From Actinostola sp. cb2023 (lineage: Eukaryota; Cnidaria; Anthozoa; Actiniaria; Actinostolidae), in the NCBI GenBank assembly GCA_033675265.1, contig JAUJYZ010001490.1:107001-171000 (forward strand): DNA of 64,000 nt, read 5' to 3'. This document shows positions 42,300-54,166 of the stretch, in pieces. Both the position numbers and the translations under genes were made by a program. Under the pieces are notes generated by a model. The model was not told the DNA's origin. It searched no databases and was given only the letters and a program-made list of their open reading frames with translations. How positions within the stretch are numbered: position 1 is the first letter of the stretch; every line of letters begins with the position of its first letter.

Positions 42300-43600
42300 A
42301 TACCGTTCTCTTGTCTGCGGAGACGGTCTTGTTGTTGAAACGTATGTGATGCACTGTATGTAATATTATTATTCCTCTATAATATTATTACCGATGGTTT
42401 TCTTGTCAGGGGTCAGCCCGGTTATTGCAGTTGATCTTGATCATGATGTCCTATCTTGTATTTTTCTAAATTTTCGCTACTCTTTTTTCGACCTTTTGTT
42501 CCTGAAAGTCTGCTTGAACTTAAGTTGCTCGAAATATATATATGCTCCTTGTGGAAGGCAAGCGGTACTAAACTTTTCATGCGGTGCTTCAATTTAAGTA
42601 GTTCATTGTAAACACTCATACTGCGAGTTTTAATGAAAACGAAATAACATTTGCCGCCTAGAAATTCACTTAAATGACTCGTGTAAGTGCGTGTATTAAA
42701 ATGCAACGGCGTCGGTTGGTTTCAAGCTAGTATGAGTCGGCATTACTGATAGATATTTATTTATTTGTTTACAACTCTGACTGTGACTTATTGTTTCTAG
42801 TAAACGTCAATTTTAGTGTCATTAGATATAACACTTAACGTAGCGCAGACCACCCGCGATTGAGAAGACATCCACTGTTTAGATCGTCTACAGAATTAAA
42901 CAAAACAGTAGTGCATAGCTGGAGGACTTTTCGTATGAGTGGAAAAATTACGGTACCATGCCGTGCGGTATTTAAACAAATTGTTTGGAAGAAATGCATC
43001 TGCACACTTTTTGATTGGCTGGGAAATGAAGCCATGGACTCTGAAAAGATAGAGCCGAAATTAAATTGCGAATTTGATATGTGATTATTTTGATCTGAAG
43101 CATACGATAAATACCGAAACTAAGCAATTCTGAACGAATTGATGAAAAACACTGATCAAAGAACGCCTTATCGAACTGATGAAGAACACCTGGTCACTCA
43201 TAGATAAAACTATATACAACTATGAAATATTTACAATAAGGATTGTAAAGAATTATCGATTGATTGATTAATTAATTGATTGACAATGTGTGTCTCGAAA
43301 CAACCAGTTCTTTAATGGCTGGTTAAAGTAGTCCTGGATATAATATAAATAACCTTTGGCAATTAGATCAATATATCATATTGTGCCGGCCACATGCTGA
43401 AATAAATTTTCTTAATTCACGATCAATCGGCTCGACTGGGTTTCGCGAAAATATTGAAAATGTTAATTTCAATTAAGATGAAAACGTTTCTGTGCTTCCC
43501 CAATAACCCGCTAAAATGAACCATACCTCAGGTATCCCAAACTGTTCATCTGCATAGGAAATATATAGGATTTGACTGAATTGATCACATTTTGTAAAGT
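42300..43600. other. No gene recognised
   Basis: Contains the half MITE at about 42926 and the GPCR fragment at 43173; short frames match nothing I recognise. Confidence 0.4.
43173..43202 (-). pseudogene. Tiny GPCR gene fragment
   Basis: About 29 nt (GAACTGATGAAGAACACCTG then GTCACTCAT) identical to the TM3 region of paralogue 1 (38983-39011); unrelated sequence on both sides. Confidence 0.55.
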
Positions 43601-43605
43601 ACAGT

Positions 43606-43983
43606 TACAGTTCATTCCCTCGTAAGCGACCACCTCGGGATCTGGAGTTAGTGGTTGCTTACGAGAGATGATCGCTTACGAGAGATTTTAATTACAGTGA
43701 ATACAGTATATGCGAATCAAAACGGGATCAGGTTTGTGAATGTGGTCGCTTAAGGGAGATGGTCGCTTACGAGAGATTTTAATTACAGTGAATACAGTAT
43801 ATGCGAATCAAAACGGGATCAGGTTTGTGAATGTGGTCGCTTAAGGGAGATGGTCGCTTACGAGAGATTTTAATTACAGTGAATACAGTATATGCGAATC
43901 AAAACAGGGTCAGGTTTGTGAATGTGGTCGCTTAAGGGAGATGGTCGCTTACGGGAGTGGTCGCTCAAAGAGAGTCAACTGTA
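43606..43983. mobile_element. Tigger-like MITE with internal 91-bp repeats
   Basis: Left end TACAGTTCATTCCCTCGTAA GCGACCAC, right end GGTCGCTCAAAGAGAGTCAACTGTA (inverted). Inside, GAGAGATTTTAATTACAGTG recurs at a 91-bp period (43681, 43772, 43863), three nearly identical units each bearing GGTCGCTTA motifs like the ends. Confidence 0.8.
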
Positions 43984-44337
43984 GTTAATAAAATGGGCAT
44001 TCAACTTATTATTTTCTTTGTGTTTTTTTTTCCCTATAACTTTAGAAAGTTGGGTGAGCTTCAGCGGTTTAAAACAGTTTTGCCGTTATACTTGTATGTA
44101 CTGATTATGACAGGGTAATTCTGCTATCGGGATTCTGCTATCAGATGATTTACTTCAATTCAATTTCAAGTTTGACTTTAAGCAGGAAATACAAATAAGA
44201 AATCCTCAAATCAAAAAAGATGATATGAGTGCCATCACACCACTACTGAAAGTTTAATGGCCACTTGTGGCTCTATATTCCTTAGGTGTATTACATACAT
44301 GATATAGAGATTGTTCAATAAGCTTGTGCTTGATATA

Positions 44338-45300
44338 TCAATGCTGTATTATTTTATGAATCAATGCTCTGGCGGCATTGCGAATGTCTTTGATTCGCAA
44401 ACAGTAAACAAATGGATTCAATACACCGTTAAACATCATTATAGTTTCCGCTGTTACAAGTACATAACTCACGATAGAATTCCAATCCTGAAGCACTAAG
44501 AGCATGATAAGCCCTATAACATGGCCGATATAACACAATACAAACACTGCAATTACGTAATACATAGTATTAACGGATCTTTTATACTTAGGCATATCAA
44601 GTGTCTGCTGAAGAGATGCTTGTTGGGAGTGGATTTGGCGTGTGTGGCGGCGAATGGCCAGAGTTATTTGGAAAAGGAAAAACCCATTCAAGAATAATAC
44701 GAAAATATAAATGGTCAAATCGACAACAATGATATAGTAGTTATTGGCATAACTTCTTAGAAAGGTGGCGACTGTGCTGATAAGCCAAACTCCCAACAAA
44801 ACGATGCAGTATCTTTTCGTTGTGACAAGTTCATTGTATCTCAGATGCAGACGAATTGCGAGGTATCTATCTGCCGTGGTCGCTGTCAAGTTACCCAGTG
44901 ATACCATCGCTAACATCGTGAAACTGATAAAGAACACCTGGTCACTCATCTCCGTCACTTCGGCACTGCCATACCCTAAACTGTACAAGTGAAGACAAAA
45001 CACTGGCTGAGGAAAAACAGCAACAGCAACATCTGAGATCGATAAGCCGAGAAGAAGGATATTCCTGGGCGTTCTGAGCGAACTGTTGGCGACAAACGTT
45101 GCTATGATCAACGAGTTCAGACAAAACGCTACCAACGCAATCAAAGCATTTATGCCAGTCATCCATATGAAGAAATCTATTAGAGCGTATTTGGGCAGAG
45201 GCTCGAACTCGAAGCCTATCCAGCCATTTCCTGTGACATTCTCTGAACAGTTGGAGAAGTTCGAGAAGATCCAACTTGAATTAAGACAATGAGTTGCCAT
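44338..45300 (-). CDS. Class A (rhodopsin-like) GPCR, paralogue 2
   Basis: Intronless, 320 codons, starting MATHCLNSSW. N-glycosylation sites at residues 7, 14, 17 and 21; TM1 Asn62, TM2 Asp90, DRY at 144-146, NPxxY at 295-299; C-terminus ALIHKIIQH. The body is nearly identical to paralogue 1 from FEPLPxYALIDF onward, while the 30-residue extracellular N-termini differ strongly. ICL3 contains RRHTRQIHSQQAS. Same unusual lack of the TM3-ECL2 cysteine pair. Probably a recent tandem duplicate about 6 kb away. Start chosen as the first Met of the frame. Confidence 0.9.
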   Translation of the reverse strand: MATHCLNSSWIFSNFSNCSENVTGNGWIGFEFEPLPKYALIDFFIWMTGINALIALVAFCLNSLIIATFVANSSLRTPRNILLLGLSISDVAVAVFPQPVFCLHLYSLGYGSAEVTEMSDQVFFISFTMLAMVSLGNLTATTADRYLAIRLHLRYNELVTTKRYCIVLLGVWLISTVATFLRSYANNYYIIVVDLTIYIFVLFLNGFFLFQITLAIRRHTRQIHSQQASLQQTLDMPKYKRSVNTMYYVIAVFVLCYIGHVIGLIMLLVLQDWNSIVSYVLVTAETIMMFNGVLNPFVYCLRIKDIRNAARALIHKIIQH

Positions 45301-46160
45301 TGTAATTTCATATGCAGCCCGAAGACTGAATTAAGTCCTTCATCGGTTGTAAAGCACATTGAGACAATGTGTTCAAATTGCCCTATTTAAGAACTGAGCG
45401 GGCTTTTTTTAGTAAAGAGCAGACACGCTGTAATGGAAATTAAAATTGCATATATATATTCAAGATGTATCGTAGTGAATTGATATTTATGTTTCTTGAG
45501 ACGGTGCTTGTGGCGTTGAGCTTGAAGATGTTTGTGATGCTCTGTTGTCCAGGGGCCGACAGATTGTAGAAGTTGGTATTTTCTGATTGTATAACCTTTA
45601 TTCATTCAGGACAACATTTGAGCAACTAGGCTGGTATTCCATAGAGGCCCTGAGTGACTTCTGATTACTAATTCTCAACGATCATATTTCCTTTCAATAC
45701 TTCTTAGCCTTGCCCGACGGTCTTGAAAGGAATTCTGCGATCAGAATCTTTAGTTTTAAATATATTTTATGACAGATCTGTTGGTCTATATCACAAGCAG
45801 TCGACCAGTTCTTACTGAATATTTATGATATCCAGCCTTTTCATGCAGTGACTCAAGTTAAGTGGCTCCTTTGAAACACCATAGTGATCGACGGAGGGCC
45901 TTTTTAATAAACAGAATGTAAGGGAAAGTTAATACAATTACAACTTGCTTCAGATTTTCAGACCAACGGAGACCACGTCTGTTCGAAACTGTAAAATCGT
46001 GGTTCATAATTTTTCGAAGCGTTTTGTAGCCATCAGACTAAAAGTATGGGGGAAAACATTAAGGACGATTTTAGATCCTAAAACTAGCAGACCGAAAATG
46101 CAAGCAGTTTTTAAGGACCTAAAATTTGCCAGTGCAGATACATGTACCTTAACGCTATCA
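45300..46160. other. No gene recognised
   Basis: Upstream region of GPCR paralogue 2. Only short frames; no convincing promoter element identified. Confidence 0.4.
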
Positions 46161-46166
46161 GCTCTA

Positions 46167-46448
46167 TACACCTATTTCAACTAACGTTGTCGCGTTCAAA
46201 GCAATAAGCGTCAAGCCAAGACCGAAGTAAATGCTGGTTTTGTGTTGGAAATTATTCAAATCAGACCTATTTTCTATGGAATGAAATGTGATATGCAAAA
46301 AAGCACGTGACAATGTTCACATTTTGTAATTAGTCCTAAAAGAAACAATTGTGATTTAAATAATTTCCAGTACAAAACCAGCATTCACTTCGGTCTTGGC
46401 TTGACGCTTGTTGCTTTGAACATGACAACGTGTGTTGAAATAGGTGTA
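46167..46448. mobile_element. Foldback element, TACACCTATTTC family
   Basis: TACACCTATTTCAACTAACG TTGTCGCG ... CGTGTGTTGAAATAGGTGTA, with inverted subterminal arms AGCAATAAGCGTCAAGCCAAG. Confidence 0.85.
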
Positions 46449-46935
46449 TATTATAATATCTCTAGTGATACATGAACAGACTCATAGGTTTATGTTTGGA
46501 TTTTCAAGCGTTGGTACACTTGGTTCTTCTAAAAGATTATCCAACAATTGTTAATTAAAAATATGAATGTTTAAATCCAGAGCTTTCAAAGAGATCTAGA
46601 ACTTGAAAACAACCATGATCCAGTCACAAAAAGCCATTCCACTTCCTTATTTTCGTGTGTTTGTTATTTTCTATGATGTTATACTTTTTCATAACAAATG
46701 GTCTAGTTAATCATGGACAAAGCTCAAACTAAGTGGACTATCGACTAATCTAACACATCACCTGTTAACTTTTCCATAATTCGAAAATTGGGAATATAAA
46801 AGAAACTCTTTGGCAGAGTCAAGCACAGCGGTGATTCCAAGATGTTTGATTAAACAAAACATGCTAAGTGCGTGGTCATACTTTCAGAGATAATTTAGCA
46901 GAAAATACAGAGTCTTCAAAGTTTGTTTATGCATC

Positions 46936-47353
46936 TACCGTAAATGCTCGATTTGGCGCCCCGGAAGCTTTTATTTATTTTTAACTTCTAGGGAGGGCGC
47001 TTATTCGAGGGGGGGAGCAGGGCGCTTATTTCTTTTCTAAGATGTTGACTGTTTTCTTTATTACCGGTAAACGGTACTGTAACATACATATACAGTAAAT
47101 AAAAATAGTAAACATGTACCGTGCGGTATTGGTAAACGCAACACTTTTTTCGGTTCTTATGGTTCTACAGTTCTATAGTGTTCTAGTCAATGTCAATGCC
47201 TTTCTTTTAGGGGGAGGGGGGCGCTTATTGGAAGGAGGGGGCGCTTATTGGAAGGGGGTCGCTTTTAATGTTTTTAGACCTCTAAGGGGGAGGGGCGCTT
47301 ATTCGAGGGAGGCGCTTATTGGAAGCAGGGCGCTTAATCGAGCATTTACGGTA
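46936..47353. mobile_element. MITE with TACCGTAAATGCTCGATT ends
   Basis: TACCGTAAATGCTCGATTTG GCGCCCC at the left, CGCTTAATCGAGCATTTACGGTA at the right. The interior has GGGCGCTTATT(C/G)GA repeats. Related sequences are widespread in marine invertebrates (from memory). Confidence 0.8.
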
Positions 47354-48273
47354 TATTAACTTATATCGGCTAATATTACTTTCAAATTCAATATTGGCTG
47401 GAAAGATTTAATATAAAATTACCAGAAGCAAACAAAATAAACATTATACTAGGAATCGATGGCAATGTGAGCAATTTTATTATTGTAATCTAAAATGGTC
47501 TGGATAGCATGCAGCAAACTTACATAAATCTAATCTAATCTACAAACTATCATTATACAAAAGTTCCTTTTCTGTGCTTATTTAATAACTTTTTGAAACA
47601 TTACGAATACAATACATAGAAAATAAAGTGGCCAAAGCAAAAAATAAAATGCCACAATATTTAAACAAGTGGAGCAAAATAATTAATGAAGTAAATTCCT
47701 TTTGAGGACTCAGTAGGATAACGACAAAGGGCACAAATATATATAATTTATTAAAAATGCTTGTAAGATATGGAAAATAGTAATACCAAATGTGAATACA
47801 GTATATATATCTTTGTATTCAATGTAAAATATCGTAAAAAGTATTTAATGGAAATGTAATCTTACAAGTGCAATAAAAGGCTATTAAAAAAAAAACTTAT
47901 CGGCTAGTTTTTTAGCTACTTCCGTGTTAGGAAATTCTAGCATATCTTCAGATAGAGTTTGCCGGATACCACAGGACCTTTCCATAGAGACCAGGTGACA
48001 TGAGAGTCTTCAAAGTTTGTTTATACAATCTATGTTAACGTGAACTACTTCTGTGTTAGTAAATAATGGAATATAATCAAATAGAACTTGATACTATAAG
48101 ACTTTTCCAGAGAGAGGAATAAGAATAGAGGATGGATTGTCCACAAAACGTGAGTTCAAATTTAATTCAGTATAAATCTAAGGCAGAAATAAAATATGAA
48201 CTGCAAACGCGATGAGAGGCGGCTGTTTTCTCAGGCTATGAACATTTTATAACAACTTTATTGCATATGAATA

Positions 48274-48583
48274 TACACCTATTCCAAATATCGTTGTCCG
48301 GCCCGAAAGCAACAAGCAAGAAGCTGACGACCGCAAAAGACTTTGGGAATCTCCTAATTAATTAATTTATCCGTGGTACTTGAGAAGTTGGTACTACGAG
48401 CGTTGAATAGCAATCATTTGGAACTATTCGGCCATTACAATACAATACAATACATTTGAAAATGCATGTTATCAAAATGTCTACGGATGAATAAATGAAT
48501 AAGGAGAAAGTCCCAATGCCCTTTGCGGTCGTCAGCTTCTTGCTTGTTGCTTTCGGCGGGGACAACGATTTTTGGAATAGGTA
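48274..48583. mobile_element. Foldback element, TACACCTATTCC family
   Basis: Ends TACACCTATTCCAAATATCG and CGATTTTTGGAATAGGTA; long arms (GAAAGCAACAAGCAAGAAGC TGACGACCGCAAAAG and reverse complement). Confidence 0.85.
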
Positions 48584-49267
48584 TATACAGATGGCAAAAT
48601 GTTAAGCAAAAACACTACAGAGAAGAACTGAATCCTTATATAAAGCTGACTCCCTAATGAAAATCATTTTGACAAAAACCCCGGTGAGCAGCAGGATGGA
48701 GTTGTTGATGGCATCGACATCGCTGATGATTAAGGCCTGATTTGGATCCCTGGACCACGAAGATGGGCATCAGTGAAACATATGATGATATTCAGTGGAA
48801 TCTTCACATTCGTTTTAATTTGTGGACATTTCATTTCAAACAGACGTACAATTTAAAGTTTGTTTGCTTTTATGTTTTTCCACGTTGATTTGTTTTGCCT
48901 TCCAGTGATTGCGGACATTGCACCTTTTCGGTTTTCAATTGATTGCGTCCTTGAAGGCAATTTATAATTAAATGTTCCAGAAGGTGTTGTATTGATTAGA
49001 AAAAGAAAGAAACGTATTTGCTATTGAGACACTTCGGGCGCCGGAGAGTTGTAAACATTTTAAGTGAATAAAGTGAATAAGGTAGATACGCTTAATCTGA
49101 TTGATCTTGATCTGTTGATAAAGCAAAAACAATTAAACAGTTTCGAAGTCATAAAGTCTTCAAATAAACAGAATGAACTTTGATTGTTCCACATCCAACG
49201 CATTTTTATAAGTTAAAAAAATATCTTATTGAATTTTTACAGAACTGCGATTGAATTCTCTATATAT

Positions 49268-49372
49268 AGAGGATATTACACGGCGGCGCGAAGATATGAA
49301 TTTTATTTTCGAGTGGTAAATATTGTTTTTAACACGAGAAAATAAAATTCATATCTTCAAACCGCCGTGTAA
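49268..49372. mobile_element. Hairpin MITE (ATTACACGGCGG)
   Basis: ATTACACGGCGG ... CCGCCGTGTAAT with arms GAAGATATGAATTTTATTTTC. Related in theme to 1131-1275. Confidence 0.75.
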
Positions 49373-49684
49373 TTTTCTTTTTATTATATAGACCCAAAAA
49401 CAATTGACGAAAAATAATCTTTTTTTGCTAAAAGTACTGAACCCGACGTCATCGATATCCTCACTAGTGAGGATATGGAAAATACGCCACTCGGGTCCCG
49501 GATGTAGTTTCGTACGAATTTTACGAGTGAGATATTTTCCAGTAAAACACTCGTTGTTCCAAAAAGCACGAGTTTACAAAAAGTTGACAAATAGCGCGAA
49601 TCGCCAACCTAAGGGGGGAGGGGAGAGACATCACACTCCTCGCCTGGTACAATGTACCACTATATCAACTATAATATATAACTG

Positions 49685-50146
49685 TTACTGTCCAAGCTCG
49701 AGGTCTCTTCGCGTCTTTAGTAGGACGACCTCGGTTATGGGTCTTGTGTAGACTCTCTGTGTTCCTTCTGTCGCTGTCATCAGCTCCACCTTGCGGACTT
49801 TGCCATCAGCAGCTTTAAACACTTGTGTAATCCGAGCCATTGGCCAACAATTTCTGGCGACTTCCTTGTCACGAAGGAGAACCAAGTCTCCCACTTGTAG
49901 GTTGGGGCTTTCGTAGTGCCACTTCTGTCTCTCTTGCAAGGTGTGGATATATTCTCTCCTCCATCTTGCCCAGAACTGGTTAGCCAGTTGTTGTACTTGT
50001 CGCCATTGCTTGCTGTGGAGGTCCTTACTGTCAAAGTCACCGGGAGCAGCTTTCAGCGTTCGCGGTTTTAGTGTTAGGATGGTGGATGGTGTAAGAACTT
50101 CTGGTGCCGTAGGGTCACAAGAAACAGGTACCAGGGGAATTTCCAT
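49685..50146 (-). pseudogene. BEL/Pao C-terminal domain
   Basis: Continues the integrase in another frame: PLVPVSCDPTAPEVLTPSTI, QWRQVQQLANQFWARWRREY, WPMARITQVFKAADGKVRKV, typical of the C-terminal region of Pao polyproteins. Terminates normally at 49685, 45 bp before the left direct repeat. Confidence 0.83.
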
Positions 50147-51536
50147 TGACTATGGCTGATATTTCTGCCATCAGTGTTGTTAGGACTTCATGAGTGAGAT
50201 ATTTGGCTGCAACTGTAGTGAGCATGGAGTCAAGAATCCTTCTTACTACTCCAATCATGCGTTCCCAGACACCACCCGCATGGGATGCGTGTGGAGGGTT
50301 GAAGACCCACTCACACTTCTCTGTAGCTAAATAATCGTGAACTGCTTTGACCGCTTGACCTTTCTGCAGTTCGTTGAAGGCTCCCACGAAGTTAGATCCG
50401 CGATCAGAACGCAGCTGGATTGCTGGTCCTCGTAAGGCTAAAAACCTCCTCATTGCGTTAATGAAGCAAGAGGTGTCCATGGACTCGATTACTTCTATAT
50501 GGATGGCTCTAGTTGTTAGACAAGTAAATATGACTGCCCATCGTTTGCTGTGGGCTAAACCACCTCTTGTGCGTCTTGCAACCACTTCCCACGGTCCAAA
50601 CACGTCCAGCCCCACATAAGTAAAGGGTGGTGATGGGGTCAAGCGTTCCGCCGGTAGGTCAGCCATCAGTTGTTGCTGTACTTGTCCTCTCAGCTTCTTG
50701 CACTTTACACACTTGTCTATGATGCTGTTTACGAGTCGTCTGACTCCGACGATCCAAAAGCCACTACTTCTAATTATGCCGAGGGTAAAGTGTCGTCCTT
50801 GGTGCTGTACCTTTGTGTGTAGATGCTTGACCAGCAGGATGGTGGCGTGATGAGAGCTTGGAAGGATAATTGGATGACACTCTTCATCAGTGAGGTCTGT
50901 GGCTTTGTCCAAGCGACCACCTACAACTAGGAGGCCATCAGCACTGATAGTAGGGTTGAGCTTCAGCAGGGTGCTGTTCCTTGGTAACTTCTTGCCCGTC
51001 GACAGACACTGCATCTCTTCCTTGTAGGATTCTTGTTGGATGTTTCTGAAGATTGTTATACTCGCCTTTTCCATAGTGCGTGCTTTCGAACTTGTCTTTT
51101 GTGTCTGAACGTTGATGTCTTTGTGCCACAGCCTTGCAACCGTTATGATCTTGGAGACCGCTCTCACTAATGATGGCCAGACAGAGAACCTGGTGAATCT
51201 CCCCGTACCGAGGTCGGCTTGCTTCGACCCCACTTCTGTAGCTAAGACTTGTACCTGTGGACGAACTTCAGGGTCATCATCTGGGATCTGCTGTACCATA
51301 CTTTTTAGCTGTGTGTCCGCTTGTAGGTCGTGCATGTGGAGGAAATCTGGTCCACTGTGCCAGATTGTATTTGGAAGCCTGCCAGCTTCTATGGGTCTGG
51401 TTGCTACGTCAGCAGGGTTAAGGTTTGTGGATACGTAGCGCCATTGTTCTGGGGTTGACGACTTTCTTATCTGTTCGACACGGTTACTCACATAGACATA
51501 GAAACGACGGGTTTCGTTGCTTTTAAAAGTAGCCAA
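50115..51536 (-). pseudogene. BEL/Pao integrase part
   Basis: 473-codon frame. NETRRFYVYVSNRVEQIRKS (RNase H end), HxxH-CxxC zinc region (HLHTKVQHQG, CVKCKKLRG), integrase catalytic D (YVGLDVFGPW), D (LRSDRGSNFVGA) and E (GGVWERMIGVVRR). The frame breaks at its end, near 50130. Confidence 0.85.
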
Positions 51537-53373
51537 GGACGACTCGGCTGTCTGTATAGTAGGTCACACTGTCAGGGCACACATCCAACTCCTCGGTGAT
51601 CAGCAAGGTGATTTCTGTAGCTAGGACTGCTGCACATAATTCCAGACGAGGGATGGTCGTTGCTCGGGTTGGGGCTAGCTTAGCCTTGCCAAGTATGAAG
51701 GAGACATCTACATGGCCGTTAGGCCACACGACTCTCAGATAAGAGACTGCTGCAATAGAGTCACTGGACGCATCGCCAAATGTGTGGATCTCTTTTCGGG
51801 TTGCTGTTGTAAGGGCTTTGCTTGTGTAGGACCGTTGTACCTTGAGGTCTGTGAGGCCATCGAGAGAACTGCGCCATGCTTCCCAGGCTTTCTTGTACTC
51901 TTTTGGGAGTGGCTCATCCCAGTCTTGTGGTTTCAGGTTTGACGTCATAGCTCGCAAAATTGCTTTACCTCTGATCACAACTGGTGCGACAAGACCCAGG
52001 GGATCATACAGGCTGTTCACGACTGATAGCACTCCCCGCCGTGTGAAGGGCTTCTCTTCTACTTCTGTAGAAACTTTGAATGTGAAGTCGTCAGTCTTCA
52101 AGTCCCAATACACACCAAGCGATCTCTGTACCGGAACTGCGTCCTTGCTTAGGTCCAGGTCGCGAAGATCAGACGCTTGGTCTTCACTTGGAAAGGCCTC
52201 CATGACTTCCTGGCGGTTCGACGCTATCTTGTGAAGGCGCAAGTTTGCTGTGGACAGCATGGATTGTGTTCGGTGTAGTAAATCAACAGCGTCTTCTACA
52301 GTAGGAACGGATTTGAGGGCATCATCAACGTAGAAGTTTCTATTCACTAAATCTGCAGCGTCTGGACCAAAGTTAGCCTTCTCGACTTCAGCTGTCTTTC
52401 TTAGACCGTAAGTGGCGACTGCGGGCGATGATGTGCTCCCGAATATGTGTACTTTCATCCTGTATTCTACGATATCCTTCCCTGGGTTGTTGTCTTGGTA
52501 CCATAGGAACTTTAGGTAATTCCTGTGGTTTTCTTGGACCGAGAACGAGTAAAACATCTGTTCCACGTCAGCCATGAAAGCTACGGGGCTCTCACGGAAG
52601 CGCAAGAGGATGCCAATCAGACTGTTTGTTAGATCTGGTCCAGGCAGGAGAAGGCTGTTTAATGACACTCCACCACATTCAGCAGCCGCGTCATAGACAA
52701 CACGAACCTTGTTGGGTTTCTGGGGGTTATAAACCCCGAAGTGTGGCAAATACCAGCCAGGCTTGGTTGTAGCAACTTCATCAAGTGGGACGACTTCTGC
52801 ATGGCCGTGGTCCAGAAGGCTTTGCATGAATGTGAAATAGTGTTTCTTCATTTCTGGCTTTCTTTCTAGATTTCGTATGGTTGATTTGAGACGTCTTACC
52901 GCCAGTTCTCGACCGTTAGGGAGTTGCGTTATCTCTTCACGGAAGGGTAGAGGGGCTATCCAATTTCCGACGCTGTTCTTGGTCATTCCGTGCTCCATTA
53001 TGCTGATGAATTTCCTGTCTTCAATAGAGGTTCCTAGCTTGTCGTCTTCCTTTGTTGTTGTAAAGATGTTTGTCCCAAGTCCGTCCATGAATTTTCCATT
53101 GACAAAGTTTTCCTTCTTTTGGCTGTTGTTACCTGATACTGGACTGTTCTTCAGATGGAAGTGATTGGGACATGGTTGAAAGTGCGAGGGTCGACCGTTG
53201 AGTAAGATGTTTGTTGAACAGGTAGAGATATTGTCTGGCACATGCGCACTGTCTAGGCAAGCATTTCCAATGACCACCCACCCTAGATCAAGCCGTTGGG
53301 CCCATGGGGCGTTCCTTGGGCCATTACGTACGTGACTCGCGGACCTTGTGAATGGCGGGTACATCTCGACCAA
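51523..53373 (-). pseudogene. BEL/Pao reverse transcriptase and RNase H part
   Basis: 616-codon frame. APWAQRLDLGWVVIG (linker typical of Pao), KVRVVYDAAAECGG, FMADVEQMFYSFSV, catalytic FYVDDALKS, then RNase H acidic motifs (HTFGDASSDS, RLELCAAVLA, YYTDSRVVLGY). Ends in a premature stop right after the last RNase H motif, caused by a one-base shift in a T4A4 run. Confidence 0.85.
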
Positions 53374-54166
53374 TTAACAGGAGGACTTCGGTATCTGCGT
53401 CGAACTCTGGTATCTTGTTTGCAATGGAACGGAGATGAGCGTGTGCTTGGGCTACATCAGGTGTAGGTATCTCTTCCTTGCTGTCAGGTATAGCATCGCA
53501 CTCTGTTATTGTCGGAAGGCTGTGTTTTGAGCTGCCGTTTAAAGACTCAAGAATCAGTCCATTAGCTCGTCTTCCTTTGGTGTGGCTCACTCCAGTGCAA
53601 GTTTTCAGTGTGTATACAGTTGCTTCTCCTTTAACTCCCAGTGCGTTAAAAATCTTTGACTTAGCGAGTGAGTGGTTGCTTTGATCATCGATCAATACAT
53701 ATACTTTGATCTTGTTTTCCGGGCGACTTGTATGATAGACGTATGCTGGACATATCTTGCAACAGGATCGAGCACCTTTTCGGTTTTTACAGACTTCAGT
53801 GCATGTAGTCGTTACGTTGATCAGCTCTTGGTTTTGTTTGTCTGAGGCCTTTGGCTCCTCGCCATTCTTTTGCTGGGTAGCGTATGGTTCAGAGTGCAGG
53901 GCTGTGATATGATCTTCACTCTGACACTCGTCACAGTGGATCGACTCCTCGCAATCCCTCGCAATGTGGCCACGTGTTGCAGCGCACCGGAAGCATACTC
54001 GTTCTCGTTTTAGTAGATTTTCTCTTTCTTCTAAGGGTTTCGCTCTGAAAACTCTGCATTTAGTGAGTGGGTGTGGCCGCCTATGGATGAAACACATCAT
54101 CTCTTTGGTTCCTCGGGTGCCGAAGAGGGATGTTCCACAGCGGAGGATGAGTCTGTCATGTCCGTT
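53324..54166 (-). pseudogene. BEL/Pao zinc-knuckle and aspartic protease region
   Basis: Same frame as gag after its stop. CFIHRRPHPLTKC and CFRCAATRGHIARDC knuckles, a third (HCDECQSEDHITALH), then the A17-type protease segment with VLIDDQSNHSLAKS in place of the usual D-S/T-G. The frame is lost near 53350, where the reverse-transcriptase frame takes over. Confidence 0.75.

Noticed and set aside
42860..43084. 74-codon plus frame MRRHPLFRSS...
   Set aside because: Overlaps the half copy of the CGTTTTCGTATGAGTGGGAA MITE; no domain and no splice support.
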